Shown: positions 20,846 to 30,783 of the stretch, in pieces
Numbering within the stretch: position 1 is the first letter of the stretch
How the letters are laid out: each line of letters starts with the position of its first letter
Assembly (NCBI GenBank): GCA_037179335.1
Contig: JAKZHN010000020.1
Span: 1 to 64,000 of the forward strand
Direction of reading: 5' to 3'
Source: Cyclaneusma minus
Taxonomy: Eukaryota; Ascomycota; Leotiomycetes; Marthamycetales; Marthamycetaceae
Length of the DNA stretch: 64,000 bases
The notes under the pieces: model-generated
What the model was told of the DNA's origin: nothing
The model's database searches: none
The model's input: only the letters and a program-made list of their open reading frames with translations
Program-made: the position numbers and the translations under genes

Positions 20846-22490
20846 CTATTTCTCCTCATTCCCCTTTTCCTCTTCCTCCCCCTTTTCCTCCCCATTCTTC
20901 TCTCCCTTTCCCGCCAACCTCTCCCTCCATCTCACGAACTCCTCACTCAGTATTCCCCCATACCCGTCCTGCTCAATCCTAAACACCTCAATTTCCCTCC
21001 CCCCCTCCCTCCTCCTAACCCTCCACACACCCCCCTCTTCCCCCCCTATCGTCTCCTTCAACCACCCCAAAAACCCACTCGCAAAATTAATACACACATT
21101 CCCATCCCACGCCGCCCCCCTCCCCCTCCTCTTCACCGTCCCCGGAATCCCCTCCGTCCTAATCTCCTCGACCCCCTTCAAATACCCTTGTCTATCTCTC
21201 CACCCGACCACAATCTTCGGCACCCCAAGCAAGAAACTCTGAATCCAGAATTTAAGCAATTTGCGCTCGAAATACTGGGCATCGCGATCATTCTTAATCT
21301 CTTGCGAGGTTTTCAGCTCGACCCAGTTTATAGGACCTATGCCTTTCATCACATCGTGATCTGGAGGTGGCGTGGGTTTGATATCCCAGACCGCATCGAC
21401 CTCGCCGCCCAAGACCAGTGACGTCTTTCCTATTCCCGTTCTCACGACGGCGCAATATTGGGCATGGTTCGATACTGGTGCCGTTTCGCGGGCTTCGATG
21501 AAGTCGCGGGAGACGGCGTCGAGGGTGTCGGGGATGAGGCATAGTTGTTCGAATTTGTATCCTGCTTGTGATTAGCACGGGAGGAAGGGCAGAAGTAGTA
21601 GAAGACGTCAGAGAAAATGGGGGAAGGGTTGGCTTCAGAGGTTGTGTACGGTTGAGATCATTACTTCCGAGGACTCTGAGAGTCTTTGGAGCGGTCATCC
21701 TCTTCCTATTATGTAAATTCGGTCATCACTAGCCGTGAAATCTCTCATCTCTCCGTCTCTCCCATGAAAGATCATTGACAGAAAGACGCTGTTTTGCGAG
21801 AGGACGTGTAGAGTAAATAACTCGATAAGTCGACAATGACTCACCCCAGTAGCTCATCATATCCTGAGACGGTCTCCCTGGCGCAGAAACCTGCTGTCTT
21901 TGCTTTGCCCACGACTGCAGCTTATAATCATGATTCTCTTCCAGAAATCTAGGAAAATTCAGCTTGGCGCACCATCCAACGCAAAAGACAGTTTTCAAGA
22001 GTCATACATAGTTCCCTTTTCACCAGTGTTAGTCGTTGTATGAGCAGTCGGAGGGATGGCGCACTTGGAATACGGTCGCGTTCATTTCGAAGCCGTCGCG
22101 GTCGCTGTAGGGCGTTGCCATGATCTTTTTTCTTCGTAAGCTTGAGCCTCATTCAGTGATGGGGATGGCGCAACACACCTTGGTCATCATGCCTCTCCAT
22201 GTTATCAAATCGGCTTCTACCCTTTTCCCAGTCTTCTTTTCCAATTCTCGAATCGATCGCAAGAGGCCATCTAAGTGGTCATCTGCGGTATCGTCCAGTT
22301 TCCGAAATGTCTCGAATCCCTGACTGAGAGAGACGTCCAGCGTAGGCGTATAGTAATATCTCAGCGACGAGTCATCAGAACGGTATTGGTGATCATCATC
22401 GTAGGAGAAGCAGGTAATCTCCTTTGGTCTTTTGATGGCAGCGCTGGAGCCAGCAAAGGCCGAGGGATTGATGCTGAATTTCGCACTCAT
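20846..22490 (-). CDS. RAI1: Decapping nuclease Rai1/DXO family
   Basis: Five exons on the minus strand: 22490-22179, 22124-22065, 22015-22008, 21948-21845 and 21561-20846, giving 399 residues. Family sequence is continuous across the joins: RPKEITCFSYDDDHQYRSDD, SLSQGFETFRKLDDTADDHL, ADLITWRGMMTK, DGFEMNATVFQGTIFLEENH, DMMSYWGYKFEQLCLIPDTL, the catalytic GEVDAVWD and WVELKTS, then KLLKFWIQSFLLGVPKIVVG. Rai1 partners the 5'-3' exonuclease Rat1 in the nucleus and removes incomplete or abnormal mRNA caps; the acidic and lysine residues of GExD and ExK bind the metal. Exon 3 is only 8 nt (GGAACTAT) and is required to restore FQGTIF. The last intron (21562-21844, 283 bp) is unusually long. The C-terminal tail is Glu/Lys-rich. 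Confidence 0.92.
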
Positions 22491-22950
22491 TGTCGTTCGT
22501 TCTCAGCTTGCGAGGCTCCAGGTTGTGAAATGCGAGATGGAAGGAGGCATGGCACCAAAGGGGAGTTTGCTGCAAGTTTTTGTCGGCTGTCCAAACTTGA
22601 AGATGTTTGGAGATCTGCAAGGGACTGTGGGACGATACTCTAGCTCGTTCCCCGCCTTATCGCCTTATCGGCGATACGAGCTACGAGATGTTATCGCCGT
22701 GGCTGAAACTTTTGAAGTCCATTGAAGCTGTCGACGACAGTCGTCATCTTCACTCCTGAATATTATATTGAAGCAATTTGTACAATACGCAAACCCCCTG
22801 TTTAAGCTCACTACCGTTACTTTCCTGCCATCCATTTGCTTAGCACACGCTTCAATACCCTCCCCCATTCGCACGAATCCAATCCTCGAATCCTGCCGCC
22901 CGTCCCCCCCCCCCCCTCACACCCCTCCTCACTGCGGTCGCTCCTCCAAA
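22491..22950. other. Divergent promoter between RAI1 and the acidic hypothetical gene
   Basis: No gene seen. It contains tandem ccttatcgccttatcggcgatacg-like sequence near 22651-22680, a possible GATA-factor site cluster, and a C run at 22905-22916. Confidence 0.45.
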
Positions 22951-23824
22951 ATGTCCACCCGCAACTTCTCAGCATCCGCCCCTTCCACCTCCAGCACATC
23001 CACCTCCACCTCCCGCCGCCTCTTCCCCTCATCTCGCCGCGCCCCCGCCACCACAAGCACCACTCTCCCACCCCCCCAATCCCGCACATTCAGCTCCACA
23101 TCCGCCATGTCCGCCATCTCCTCTCTCTCCAACAGCACCAACACCTCCGCCGAAACCCTGCGTCTCGACCAAACCCCCTTTCCCGACCTCGCACCCTCCA
23201 GCTCCCAAAACCACTTCCAGAACAGCCAGAACAATCAGGAACCACCCAGCGCCTCGCAGAGCACGCAGAAACGCTATGCTACGCGCCAGAGCTCGCGCTC
23301 TGCTTCAAAGTCCCAAGAACCCTCGCACATGCCGCCTGAATTGAAAGTGCCGAAGTTGGCGGGTTTTGGTGCTGATGCTGGCAAGGAAGAAGAGAGCGAG
23401 GAGAATAATATTGTGGCGAGGGATAAGGATGGCGAGGTGCTGTTTGTGGCTAAGGGGGGTGTGGAGGGAGATGAGGATGAAGATAGTGATGAGGAGGATA
23501 GTGATGGCGAGTTGGAGGGGGATGAGGAGAGGGAGGCTGAGAGGAGGAGGTTGGCGGAGGTGGTGAGGAGGAGGAGGTGTGATGGGGAGAGGGCGCCTAG
23601 TGAACCTGCAGGTATGTTGATTTGTGTGTGTTAAAGGGGCAGTGGGTGACGGGTCAGAGGATGGGGGATGAGGGGTGATGGGAAAGATGAAGGCAAATGC
23701 TAATGGTGAAGCAGATAAGGAATTGATGGATGATTTGAAGGCGAGTTTGCGGGCGAAGGTGGCAGCGCTGGCGGACGACAATTGGATGTACGAGCCGGAG
23801 CTGGAGGAGGATATGGTGAGGTGA
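22951..23824 (+). CDS. Hypothetical acidic protein
   Basis: Exon 1 is 22951-23611, the intron is 23612-23714 (gtatgt to gcag), exon 2 is 23715-23824; 256 residues. The first ~50 residues are Ser/Thr/Arg-rich (MSTRNFSASAPSTS, SRRLFPSSRRAPATTS) and could act as a mitochondrial presequence or simply be disordered. The middle is polar, LKVPKLAGFGADAGKEEES is followed by a long acidic block (DEDEDSDEEDSDGELEGDEE), and the end is ADKELMDDLKASLRAKVAAL then DDNWMYEPELEEDMVR. The short C-terminal segment looks most conserved in style. No known domain recognised. It is divergent from RAI1. Confidence 0.65.
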
Positions 23825-24308
23825 GCGCGGGGACTACGGAAAGGAGGACCACGGAAAGGAGAATCGCAGTCTTAACAGGACCGGCGGCGAGAGCTTGATG
23901 ACAGGTGAAAGCTTGGTACTGGGGAAAACTTCGATTCTGAGTGCAGCCTCGGTCCTGGGGGAATGATGATTACGGGACGATCTCTATGCATAGCGAGCGA
24001 CTGCAGCGTTTATTTATGATACCCCTGGGAAATGCAAGTTCTATGCTCAATCGCTATCACGCTTATGTTATGGTATTTGTGCAACGCCATCCACCCATAG
24101 TGACCTGCTCTCAGTCCACATCGTCACTTATAACTCTCAGCCCAGAAACACGGTCAACAATTATCGCTCAACAACTCAGTTCAAACCCTCAATCGACCAT
24201 CACCCATGACTCTGTATCCAGCGCCCAACCCTCATCCCCAGTCGAGACTCCCGGCCCACATCCCTAGTCTATATCCCCTGTCCATACCCTCTGAAGGTAA
24301 AGAACTCC
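23825..24308. other. Intergenic region between convergent genes
   Basis: 3' flanks of the acidic protein gene (plus) and GET4 (minus). No gene seen. Confidence 0.5.
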
Positions 24309-25574
24309 TCAGTCCAACCCCTCCGAAGGCAAATTCGACTCAATCCTCTTCGCCGCCGGCTTCTTATTTCCTCCCCCACCTCCAAACCCACCCCCAAATC
24401 CCCCACCTCCCAACATACTCCCCAGCATATCAAACATTGGATTTCCCTGCCTCGGCCTCTGAATGCCAAAATACATCTCCGCCACGCTCTCCAGCGCCTC
24501 ATCCCAAGTCCCCACCTCCTTAATATGCGCCTGATAGTGATTCTTCAACATCCTGAACAAATCACCCTGTCCCTTCTGCAGCGCCAGCAACAGCTCGCCC
24601 AAGAAATTCAACAACGGCAGTGACGGAAAAACTCGCAAATACAGAGAGTTGCCGTTGACTTCGGTTTTGGAGAGGTTGGGGTTTGAGTCAGCGAGGCGGG
24701 ATGTGAAGAGTCGGTAGGAGCGGTTGGCGTCGCGCACGTTGCCGAGGAGGAGGTAGGGGAATATGGCGCGGGCGCAGTAGAGGGCGGCGGTGTGGGGGGC
24801 GTCAGTGGTGTACCATTCGTATTCGAGGCGGGCGAGGGCTTCGGGGGAGTCTTTGGTGCCGAGGACGAGGTGCTTTTCGGCTTCGTAGGCTTCGTGTTCT
24901 TCGGCGTAGAGGATGCCGGCGGCGTGGTGGAGGTCGGGGTCGCCGGCTGGGTAGGGGCTGAATTTTCCTGACCAGCTGTGTTCCCTTGTCAGTAATGTGG
25001 ACTTTAGAATTAGGAGCTGATTGACAGCAAAGAAATGGACGTGTGGAAGGACTGATGTCAGAAGGGCAGTGCAAAGAGGACAGGCAGACTTACGCAATGG
25101 CTTCGTTGATAAAGCGCTTCCTCACAGGCTCCTCGCTGTCAAACTCTCGGAGCAGGGAAACCACCTTCTTCCTACTCTCCTCATCCACTTTCACTTCACC
25201 CTGCTTCATCACATCCACCATCATCAATCCCAAATCGCCACCACTGCCTCCCTGGCCCGCTTTGAGCAAGCTGGATGCCACATTGTACAGGATGTCGATG
25301 GCGTCGTTCCAGCTTTGGGATTTGACGTAGCGGGCGGCGACGACGCGGGTTTGCTGTTGCGCTTCGTAGAAATCGCCGTCGGTGATTCTGTGGAGCTGGT
25401 GGTTAGCTGCGTGTTTTGGGTGTTCATGCGCCAGAGGATTGAGGTGCAGGAAGCTCCACTGCAGATTGGTGGAAGACACAGAGAATGTGCCACTGGTAAG
25501 GGCATAGCAGCAAAGACAGAGACAGCTTACTTGGACTGCAGCCGCGCAATGATCTTCCCAATCTTTCCACTCAT
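24309..25574 (-). CDS. GET4: Get4, tail-anchored protein insertion factor
   Basis: Three exons on the minus strand: 25574-25531, 25387-25094 and 24975-24309; 334 residues. The protein starts MSGKIGKIIARLQSKITDGD, then FYEAQQQTRVVAARYVKSQS, AIDILYNVASSLLKAGQGGS, KVVSLLREFDSEEPVRKRFI, WSGKFSPYPAGDPDLHHAAG and ALYCARAIFPYLLLGNVRDA. This is the all-helical superhelix of Get4 (DUF410), which with Get5 and Sgt2 hands tail-anchored membrane proteins to Get3 in the cytosol. The C-terminus has a Gly/Phe-rich stretch (GGGGFGGGFGGGGG) before a basic end, longer than in yeast. Splice joins are canonical and phases agree. Confidence 0.93.
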
Positions 25575-25869
25575 CTTGGCGGCCTCTTCTCAGAACTTCA
25601 CTTCCTGCACAATAAAGTCTTTTTCCCAGGTGCGCAGCTGTAGATTGCTGCAGTTTCGCGAGGCAGCTGGTGTGGTATCGAGGTTTGCGGGGTAGAGAGT
25701 GGTCGAGGGTTGTCGAGGTCGGAGGAGCTTGCCGTGCTTGTCTGACAGCTCAGATCGCAAAGGTGTTGGAGTTGAGGTGAAGCGGGCGGAATCCTACCCC
25801 GCCGTTGGACTAACGATTTTTCGCCAAGCTTTATATATTGTGATCGTTGCCCCTCCTTCACAATTTAAA

Positions 25870-25957
25870 GCACCGATAGTTTAAGGGTAGAATCGGCGCT
25901 TCCCACCAGCCAAGCTGTAGATTGCGCCGGGTTCGGGTTCGAGTCCCGATCAGTGCA
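25870..25957 (+). tRNA. tRNA-Gly (anticodon CCC) with a 17-nt intron
   Basis: It folds as a cloverleaf: acceptor GCACCGA (25870-25876) pairs with TCAGTGC (25950-25956, one C-A mismatch), there is a D arm with A-box-like sequence, and the anticodon stem GGCGC (25895-25899) pairs with GCGCC (25924-25928). Anticodon CCC is at 25902-25904, the intron at 25906-25922 just 3' of the anticodon, the T stem TCGGG/CCCGA surrounds TTCGAGT, and the discriminator is A. A T run follows at 25959-25963. The intron is in the usual nuclear tRNA position (37/38). Confidence 0.88.
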
Positions 25958-26322
25958 TTTTTGTGGTGTTCCATTTCGTTTTTGCTGGTTAAGACCTGAC
26001 ATTTTGCTCTGCTTGGCAACCGTTTTTCTTTCTTGGGAAAAATTAATATAGAATTTTGAGGGGGGAATGGAGATGAGTGACGAACAAAGGAAATTACACC
26101 ATGTTCATGGAGCTACATGAAATTAGTCGACAGCGAATTACGCTTTGCAGCACACCCATAGGCTGACGAGCTGAGAAGTTTCCGTCCACATCACATTTCA
26201 GAGTCTTGGAATTGCTAAGCAATGTTTACAAATCACAAGACTGCCGAGGGATTAATCGGTGATCCTTCTTCTTACCAGCATTTCCTATCATCCCGTGTGT
26301 ACTATCTTGAAATTTCGTGAAG
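25958..26322. other. Intergenic region
   Basis: Spacer between tRNA-Gly and the promoter of the first NTF2-like gene. AT-rich, no gene seen. Confidence 0.5.
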
Positions 26323-26330
26323 TATATAAA
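26323..26330 (+). promoter_or_regulatory. TATA box of NTF2-like gene 1
   Basis: TATATAAA lies 135 bases before the start codon at 26465. The second paralogue has a TATA element in a similar place (27673). Confidence 0.55.
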
Positions 26331-26464
26331 GCTGCCTGACGGCTGTCGTCAATTCCAAGATAGCTTTCCAGATTCAACTTGTTTTGTTTCCAAGCTCTCG
26401 AGATTTCAAGCTCTCCTACTGATATTCGAAAGCCGAAGAACACAGCCGACTTCTTAGCAAGATC

Positions 26465-27148
26465 ATGACTTCGACAATGAACAAGAACCAGAATCCGACA
26501 GCATCGAGGGAGGCTGCGCTGGAATGGATGCGTTCGGTATAGCTCCTCGCTATCGCTTTATCCATGTTGCCTGAAAACTGACCCGGAAATACCAACACGG
26601 GAACTTTTCTGATACAGTTCCACAAAGCGTCAGATTCCCTAAACGCCTCCAATGTAGTGTCTTTCTACGCAAAAGATGCCGTGATGGTATATTGTAACCT
26701 CCCGCCCATAATGGGTAGAGATGAGATCGTTTTCGTGAGTCTCTTCATGACCTCAAGTTCTTTTCGTTTCTCCTAACAATACTCCAGTTCTTCTCATCAT
26801 CGCTGGGGAAACTGAGTTTAATGAAGCACGAGATTGACGACTTTGGTGAGTTCTGCCTCGTATTTTTGGACTACGAGTTCAGAGAGCATAAGCTGAGTAG
26901 GTAACTTGCTTTGTGTCGTAGATGTAGTAGGGAATAGGATATATCTGAAGACGTACATCTCGTATCAGGTTAAGGACGATCCGAAGAAAGAGGTGTTGAG
27001 ATATCCGGTTATGAGGGTTTTTGTGATTAACAGGTCTGGAGTGATGGGGTGTATAGAGAGGCTGGAGATTTTTGGTGATGTGAGGGAGGTGTTTGTGAGG
27101 ATGGGGGAGGTTGAGGAGGCGGGAGAGATCGAGGAAGGTGATGTTTGA
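26465..27148 (+). CDS. NTF2/SnoaL-like protein, tandem copy 1
   Basis: Four exons: 26465-26536, 26618-26734, 26788-26845 and 26922-27148; 157 residues. The sequence is EAALEWMRSFHKASDSLNAS, NVVSFYAKDAVMVYCNLPPI, MGRDEIVFFFSSSLGKLSLM, KHEIDDFDVVGNRIYLKTYI, then RYPVMRVFVINRSGVMGCIE. The pattern of helix, acidic turn, long strand with H-E-I and curved sheet is that of the NTF2-like/SnoaL-like fold (a small barrel that can bind ligands or act as a cyclase or isomerase). No catalytic set can be assigned. All three introns match copy 2 in position and phase (0, 0, 1), so the pair arose by tandem duplication. A nuclear transport role is unlikely. Confidence 0.78.
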
Positions 27149-27672
27149 GTGACTTGGAGAGCGTGGGGGTGTTCTGGTCTTCAAGTTGCGCTACACAGAA
27201 CACCACCCTGAACTTGTGACGGTGGTTGCGACTAATAGGAGAAAGCTCAATGATATAGGAGTTTTGTAGGGCTTTCTTGGCAAGCTTTCCAGATCAACAC
27301 GTGGCTAGCAGTGAGAGGTCGTTCAATTTTCAAGTGCAAGTTTAAAAGTTAGCTCTTTTGAGCTTCATATTTGACACTGGGGATTGCTACACAAACAACC
27401 TTATGGTCAACCTTCACGATGATTCGACAGCAGCTTATCACAAGTGACTATGCTTCGCTTGACTATCCTTTGCGATTCTACACGAAGTCGTTGATTGATC
27501 AAGTAGACAGGTCACGTATGCCACAGCCCATGAGATGAAATGTCTCCCCTGAGATGATTGGAAAATCCGGATTGCTGAACTGTCACGAATCAGAACACTT
27601 GCCCCATGACCCAAAATTCTAGCCGTATTTTGCTACCATATCACGCCTTATGTCTTCGGAATTTGTCAAGTG
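27149..27672. other. Intergenic region between the tandem NTF2-like genes
   Basis: 3' flank of copy 1 and promoter of copy 2. No gene seen. Confidence 0.5.
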
Positions 27673-27680
27673 TATATATA
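27673..27680 (+). promoter_or_regulatory. TATA box of NTF2-like gene 2
   Basis: TATATATA lies 93 bases before the start at 27773. Confidence 0.5.
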
Positions 27681-27772
27681 GAGGCACATTCGAAACCTAG
27701 CGTCAGTTTTCAGAATGTCTTCCTCGCCTCTTCTTCACCTCTCTGATATTCCAGATCTAGGAGACTAATACA

Positions 27773-28487
27773 ATGGCAGTTGTGCCTACTAAAGAGGGCC
27801 CGACGGCGTCGAAAGACGCTGCGTGGAAATGGATGGAACGCGTATGTAACTCCTCTCGGATTCCACTTCTCCAAGCATTCCCTACGTTTCCTCACATCCC
27901 CTTTCCCATTTCACGCACCACGAAGGATATATGTGAAATACTAATACTCACCCCAAAAGTTTAGCGAAGCGTTGAATGACTTGGACGCTTCACTAGCAGC
28001 CGGTCTCTTTGCGACGGATGCCGTGCTCGTCTATTGCGATTTGGAGCCTGTGGTAGGCGACGGAAAGATTTTTGAGGTCAGTCTTCACCAAGCTCAGATT
28101 ATTCTGGATGTTTCTTGCTGAAGAGACTACAGTTCTTCGCGTCCCGGTTCGACAAACTGAGCTTCATGATGCATGAAATTAATGACTGGGGTGAGTTCTC
28201 GCTTGTTAACTGGGACTTTTGATAATTGGCATTGACGTGCGAGAATCTCGGTGCTGTATTGTCTATTTTGAGCGGAAAGCTGATGTTAATATCTGGTCTG
28301 GATTGTAGATGTTGTAGGGAAGAAGATCAACTTGAAGATGCATATTTCGTGGGAGGTTAAGGGCGATCCGAAGGCTGAGCTGTTTATATATCCGGTGGCG
28401 GTTGTAATTTTTATGAATACGGATGGCGACATAGGTGTAGTGGAAAGGATGGAGATATCGGTTGGTGTTCGGAGGGGGGGAGATTGA
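27773..28487 (+). CDS. NTF2/SnoaL-like protein, tandem copy 2 (shorter C-terminus)
   Basis: Four exons: 27773-27841, 27960-28076, 28133-28190 and 28309-28487; 140 residues. The sequence aligns without gaps to copy 1: DAAWKWMERFSEALNDLDAS, FATDAVLVYCDLEPVVGDGK, FFASRFDKLSFMMHEINDWD, VVGKKINLKMHISWEVKGDP. It ends early at GVRRGGD* inside a run of seven G (28474-28480). After the stop the DNA still resembles the tail of copy 1, so a small indel probably shortened this protein. Same fold assignment as copy 1; function unknown. Confidence 0.78.
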
Positions 28488-29160
28488 GAAGTTGGGAGCG
28501 GATTGAGTGACTTGTGGAGTATGGGGGGTACCCGTGATGAGGAAATTTGGTTTTGATAAAGAAGCATGCCATACCGAAGACGGCGCGATGGAATATGGAT
28601 ATTGAGAATACCATGGTTGGGTTCTCAGGGGAGTTCTATTTCTGGGGAAACGCGGGGTGAGCGATGCCGCTTTGGGAGGAGATCGGTATGATGACGATTA
28701 TGTGCTGGAGCTAAGTCATTGGAACCCGCTGTCGGGAATTAGATATAACCCTCATGATTTTTAGAAATATTATTGTGATAATGTTGTTGGATTCACTGTG
28801 GTGTGAATAAGGGAGTGTACACTCAAAAGGTAGGGTAGTAAACGATTGATTGATTCTTGGTTGAGGAAAGAGAGGTAGAGAGCTCTACGAGCTATATACC
28901 CTCCTTCCTACAGGGATAGCTACAGGGGTAGGGCGCCAGGGAATTTACGGACCGCTAGTCGGTCCGTAGCCCCAACACCCAACATGGTGTTGCAGTGGTT
29001 CCGACAAATGTGATTGGGTGAAGGGAATATCATACTTCGAGGGTGTTCGTAGCGGTTCAACCCGCACCTCCTGTCGGCATCGACCGTAACATGGGATGAT
29101 GGGTTTTGACGGCATCTGCTCCTCTAACCTGCTCTCCAACCTTATCATGACGTTCGTGGC
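28488..29160. other. Intergenic region
   Basis: AT-rich spacer with no convincing gene. A tandem-like gggatagctacaggggtagg is at 28913-28932. Confidence 0.45.
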
Positions 29161-29167
29161 TATATAA
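29161..29167 (+). promoter_or_regulatory. TATA box of the ester hydrolase gene
   Basis: TATATAA lies 74 bases upstream of the ATG at 29235. Confidence 0.5.
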
Positions 29168-29234
29168 TACTGAATGCCAGCCCGTGTAATTGGCAAAAGC
29201 AATCACTTACAGCTTCTAAGCACAGCTCTACAAC

Positions 29235-30155
29235 ATGACGCACTGGCCATTACAAAAGTTCGAGCTCAATGCTCCAAACCTTGAAGATCTCGTCGAACCC
29301 CTCTCGAAAGGCCTTGCCTCCAACTTCAAGCACTCATCTGTGGAGATCGTCTCCTGCCCAGACCTCACTAAAGCGCCATACAATCTCGCCGCTCCCGGAC
29401 TATGTGGCAATCCTCGAGTTGCAGACATTGGCGGACCCCCGAATATCCTCCCTGTCCCGAAGTTCGATCGCAAGTTCTCATTCGCCGATATCTGCCAATT
29501 GATGGGAATGGGGAATAAGGGTGCAGTCATCGGGGCAGCCGCCGGGCCGTTCCATAGGCTCGGGATCAACTCTGAGCTCATTCCGAATTTCAGCTTCGAA
29601 AAGGATCATGTCAAGAATCATACATACGTTGCTAAGATCGATGAGAAAGGGGCACCCCTCTGTGAGAGATTCGATGCTTCGGAGTTCGGGTTGATGGCCA
29701 ATCTCTACGGAAGCGAAGGACTTCCGGGTCCAGTTCTCAAGATCACGGCCAAAATCCGCACCGGGGAAGAGAATTTCACCGCTACTATACAACGGGCGTT
29801 GAAAGACAAGTTTGGTGACCACAACGTCTGCGTGGGCGGAGTCTTCGTCATCAAGAAGGGCAAAGCGAATCTTCATGTCATGCCGGACTTCAGTAAAAAG
29901 CCTCTAAACTCCAACGAGGAGTTAGAGAAGTGGCTGCGATTCTTTGACATGAGTGCGCCACTCATCTGTCTCTCTGTTCTCCATTCCCACGATCCGGGTC
30001 TGGATCTCCGGATGGAACATACTCATTGTTTTTCGGACCACAATGAGGGAGGGCATTATCATGACGATGTGACCCCAGCGGAGGTCGAATATGAAGCCTA
30101 TTTCAATGTTGCAGACATGCTGTACAGGATAGACAGGCCGGGTATCCTGAACTGA
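29235..30155 (+). CDS. C11orf54-type ester hydrolase (DUF1907), zinc-binding
   Basis: Intronless, 306 residues from ATG 29235. The landmarks of the human C11orf54/PTD012 family are present: GLCGNPRVADIGGPPNILPV near residues 56-75, the PKFDRKFSFADICQLMG motif, GAVIGAAAGPFHRLGINSEL, and the C-terminal histidine cluster EHTHCFSDHNEGGHYHDDVT (about 264-283) whose histidines bind zinc in the human protein. Length is close to the human protein (315). The human enzyme hydrolyses model acetyl esters; the natural substrate is not established. It stands alone between the NTF2-like pair and an MFS gene. Confidence 0.88.
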   Translation: MTHWPLQKFELNAPNLEDLVEPLSKGLASNFKHSSVEIVSCPDLTKAPYNLAAPGLCGNPRVADIGGPPNILPVPKFDRKFSFADICQLMGMGNKGAVIGAAAGPFHRLGINSELIPNFSFEKDHVKNHTYVAKIDEKGAPLCERFDASEFGLMANLYGSEGLPGPVLKITAKIRTGEENFTATIQRALKDKFGDHNVCVGGVFVIKKGKANLHVMPDFSKKPLNSNEELEKWLRFFDMSAPLICLSVLHSHDPGLDLRMEHTHCFSDHNEGGHYHDDVTPAEVEYEAYFNVADMLYRIDRPGILN

Positions 30156-30783
30156 TCGGACTTGCTCACCTGTCTCACTGGTTCGATCCTCCTGCCCCCT
30201 GAAACTTGGTCTTTTGTTTTTAGAACAGCAAGATACTGACTCGAGATGATACAGAAATCGCCAGCGAGCAAGAGCTATGGAAGCATCAAGGCCTCGGCAA
30301 GAAATTGTGTCTGAGAGCCTCGAGTGCATGAAATGGCTTCAATTGTGCCTGCAAAGTGCCTGATCCGACGATTGCCCAGTATAACTTCAATATCGGTCAG
30401 ATGAGTACCTAACTTGTGAATTTCTGGGGGTTTCCAGACTGGAGGCTAGAACAGTCATTTTCGAAGGACTTTCAAGGAGGCATTGGCAAGGACTAGAATT
30501 CTTTACTAGATTCTTACAAATCGTTCACTTACTTGAGAACTGCGGCTAGTATTGCATAATAAGAACCCCAGAAATCACGATTGAGGTGCATCATACCATA
30601 CTAGTGAAGTTGAGTTGGTGCATATTTTGGGTGCAGATAAGGACGAGGAACCATGGTTCGAACCCTCTAGGCCATGCCGTGATCGGAGGGAAATATTCAG
30701 TCATACTGTCAACATCATATCTGGACTGTTGACCCTCTGTTTCCTCGTTTTTCCATCAATTCTCTGCGACAGCGAACATCATT
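30156..30783. other. Intergenic region
   Basis: No gene seen. A short ggttcgaaccctctaggcc at 30655-30673 resembles a T arm, but no cloverleaf forms around it. Confidence 0.5.

Noticed and set aside
24206..24523. Plus-strand Pro/Ser-rich frame
   Set aside because: Antisense to the Gly/Phe-rich end of GET4.
30640..30680. tRNA suggested by ggttcgaaccctc
   Set aside because: No A box at proper distance and no acceptor or anticodon stems could be formed.
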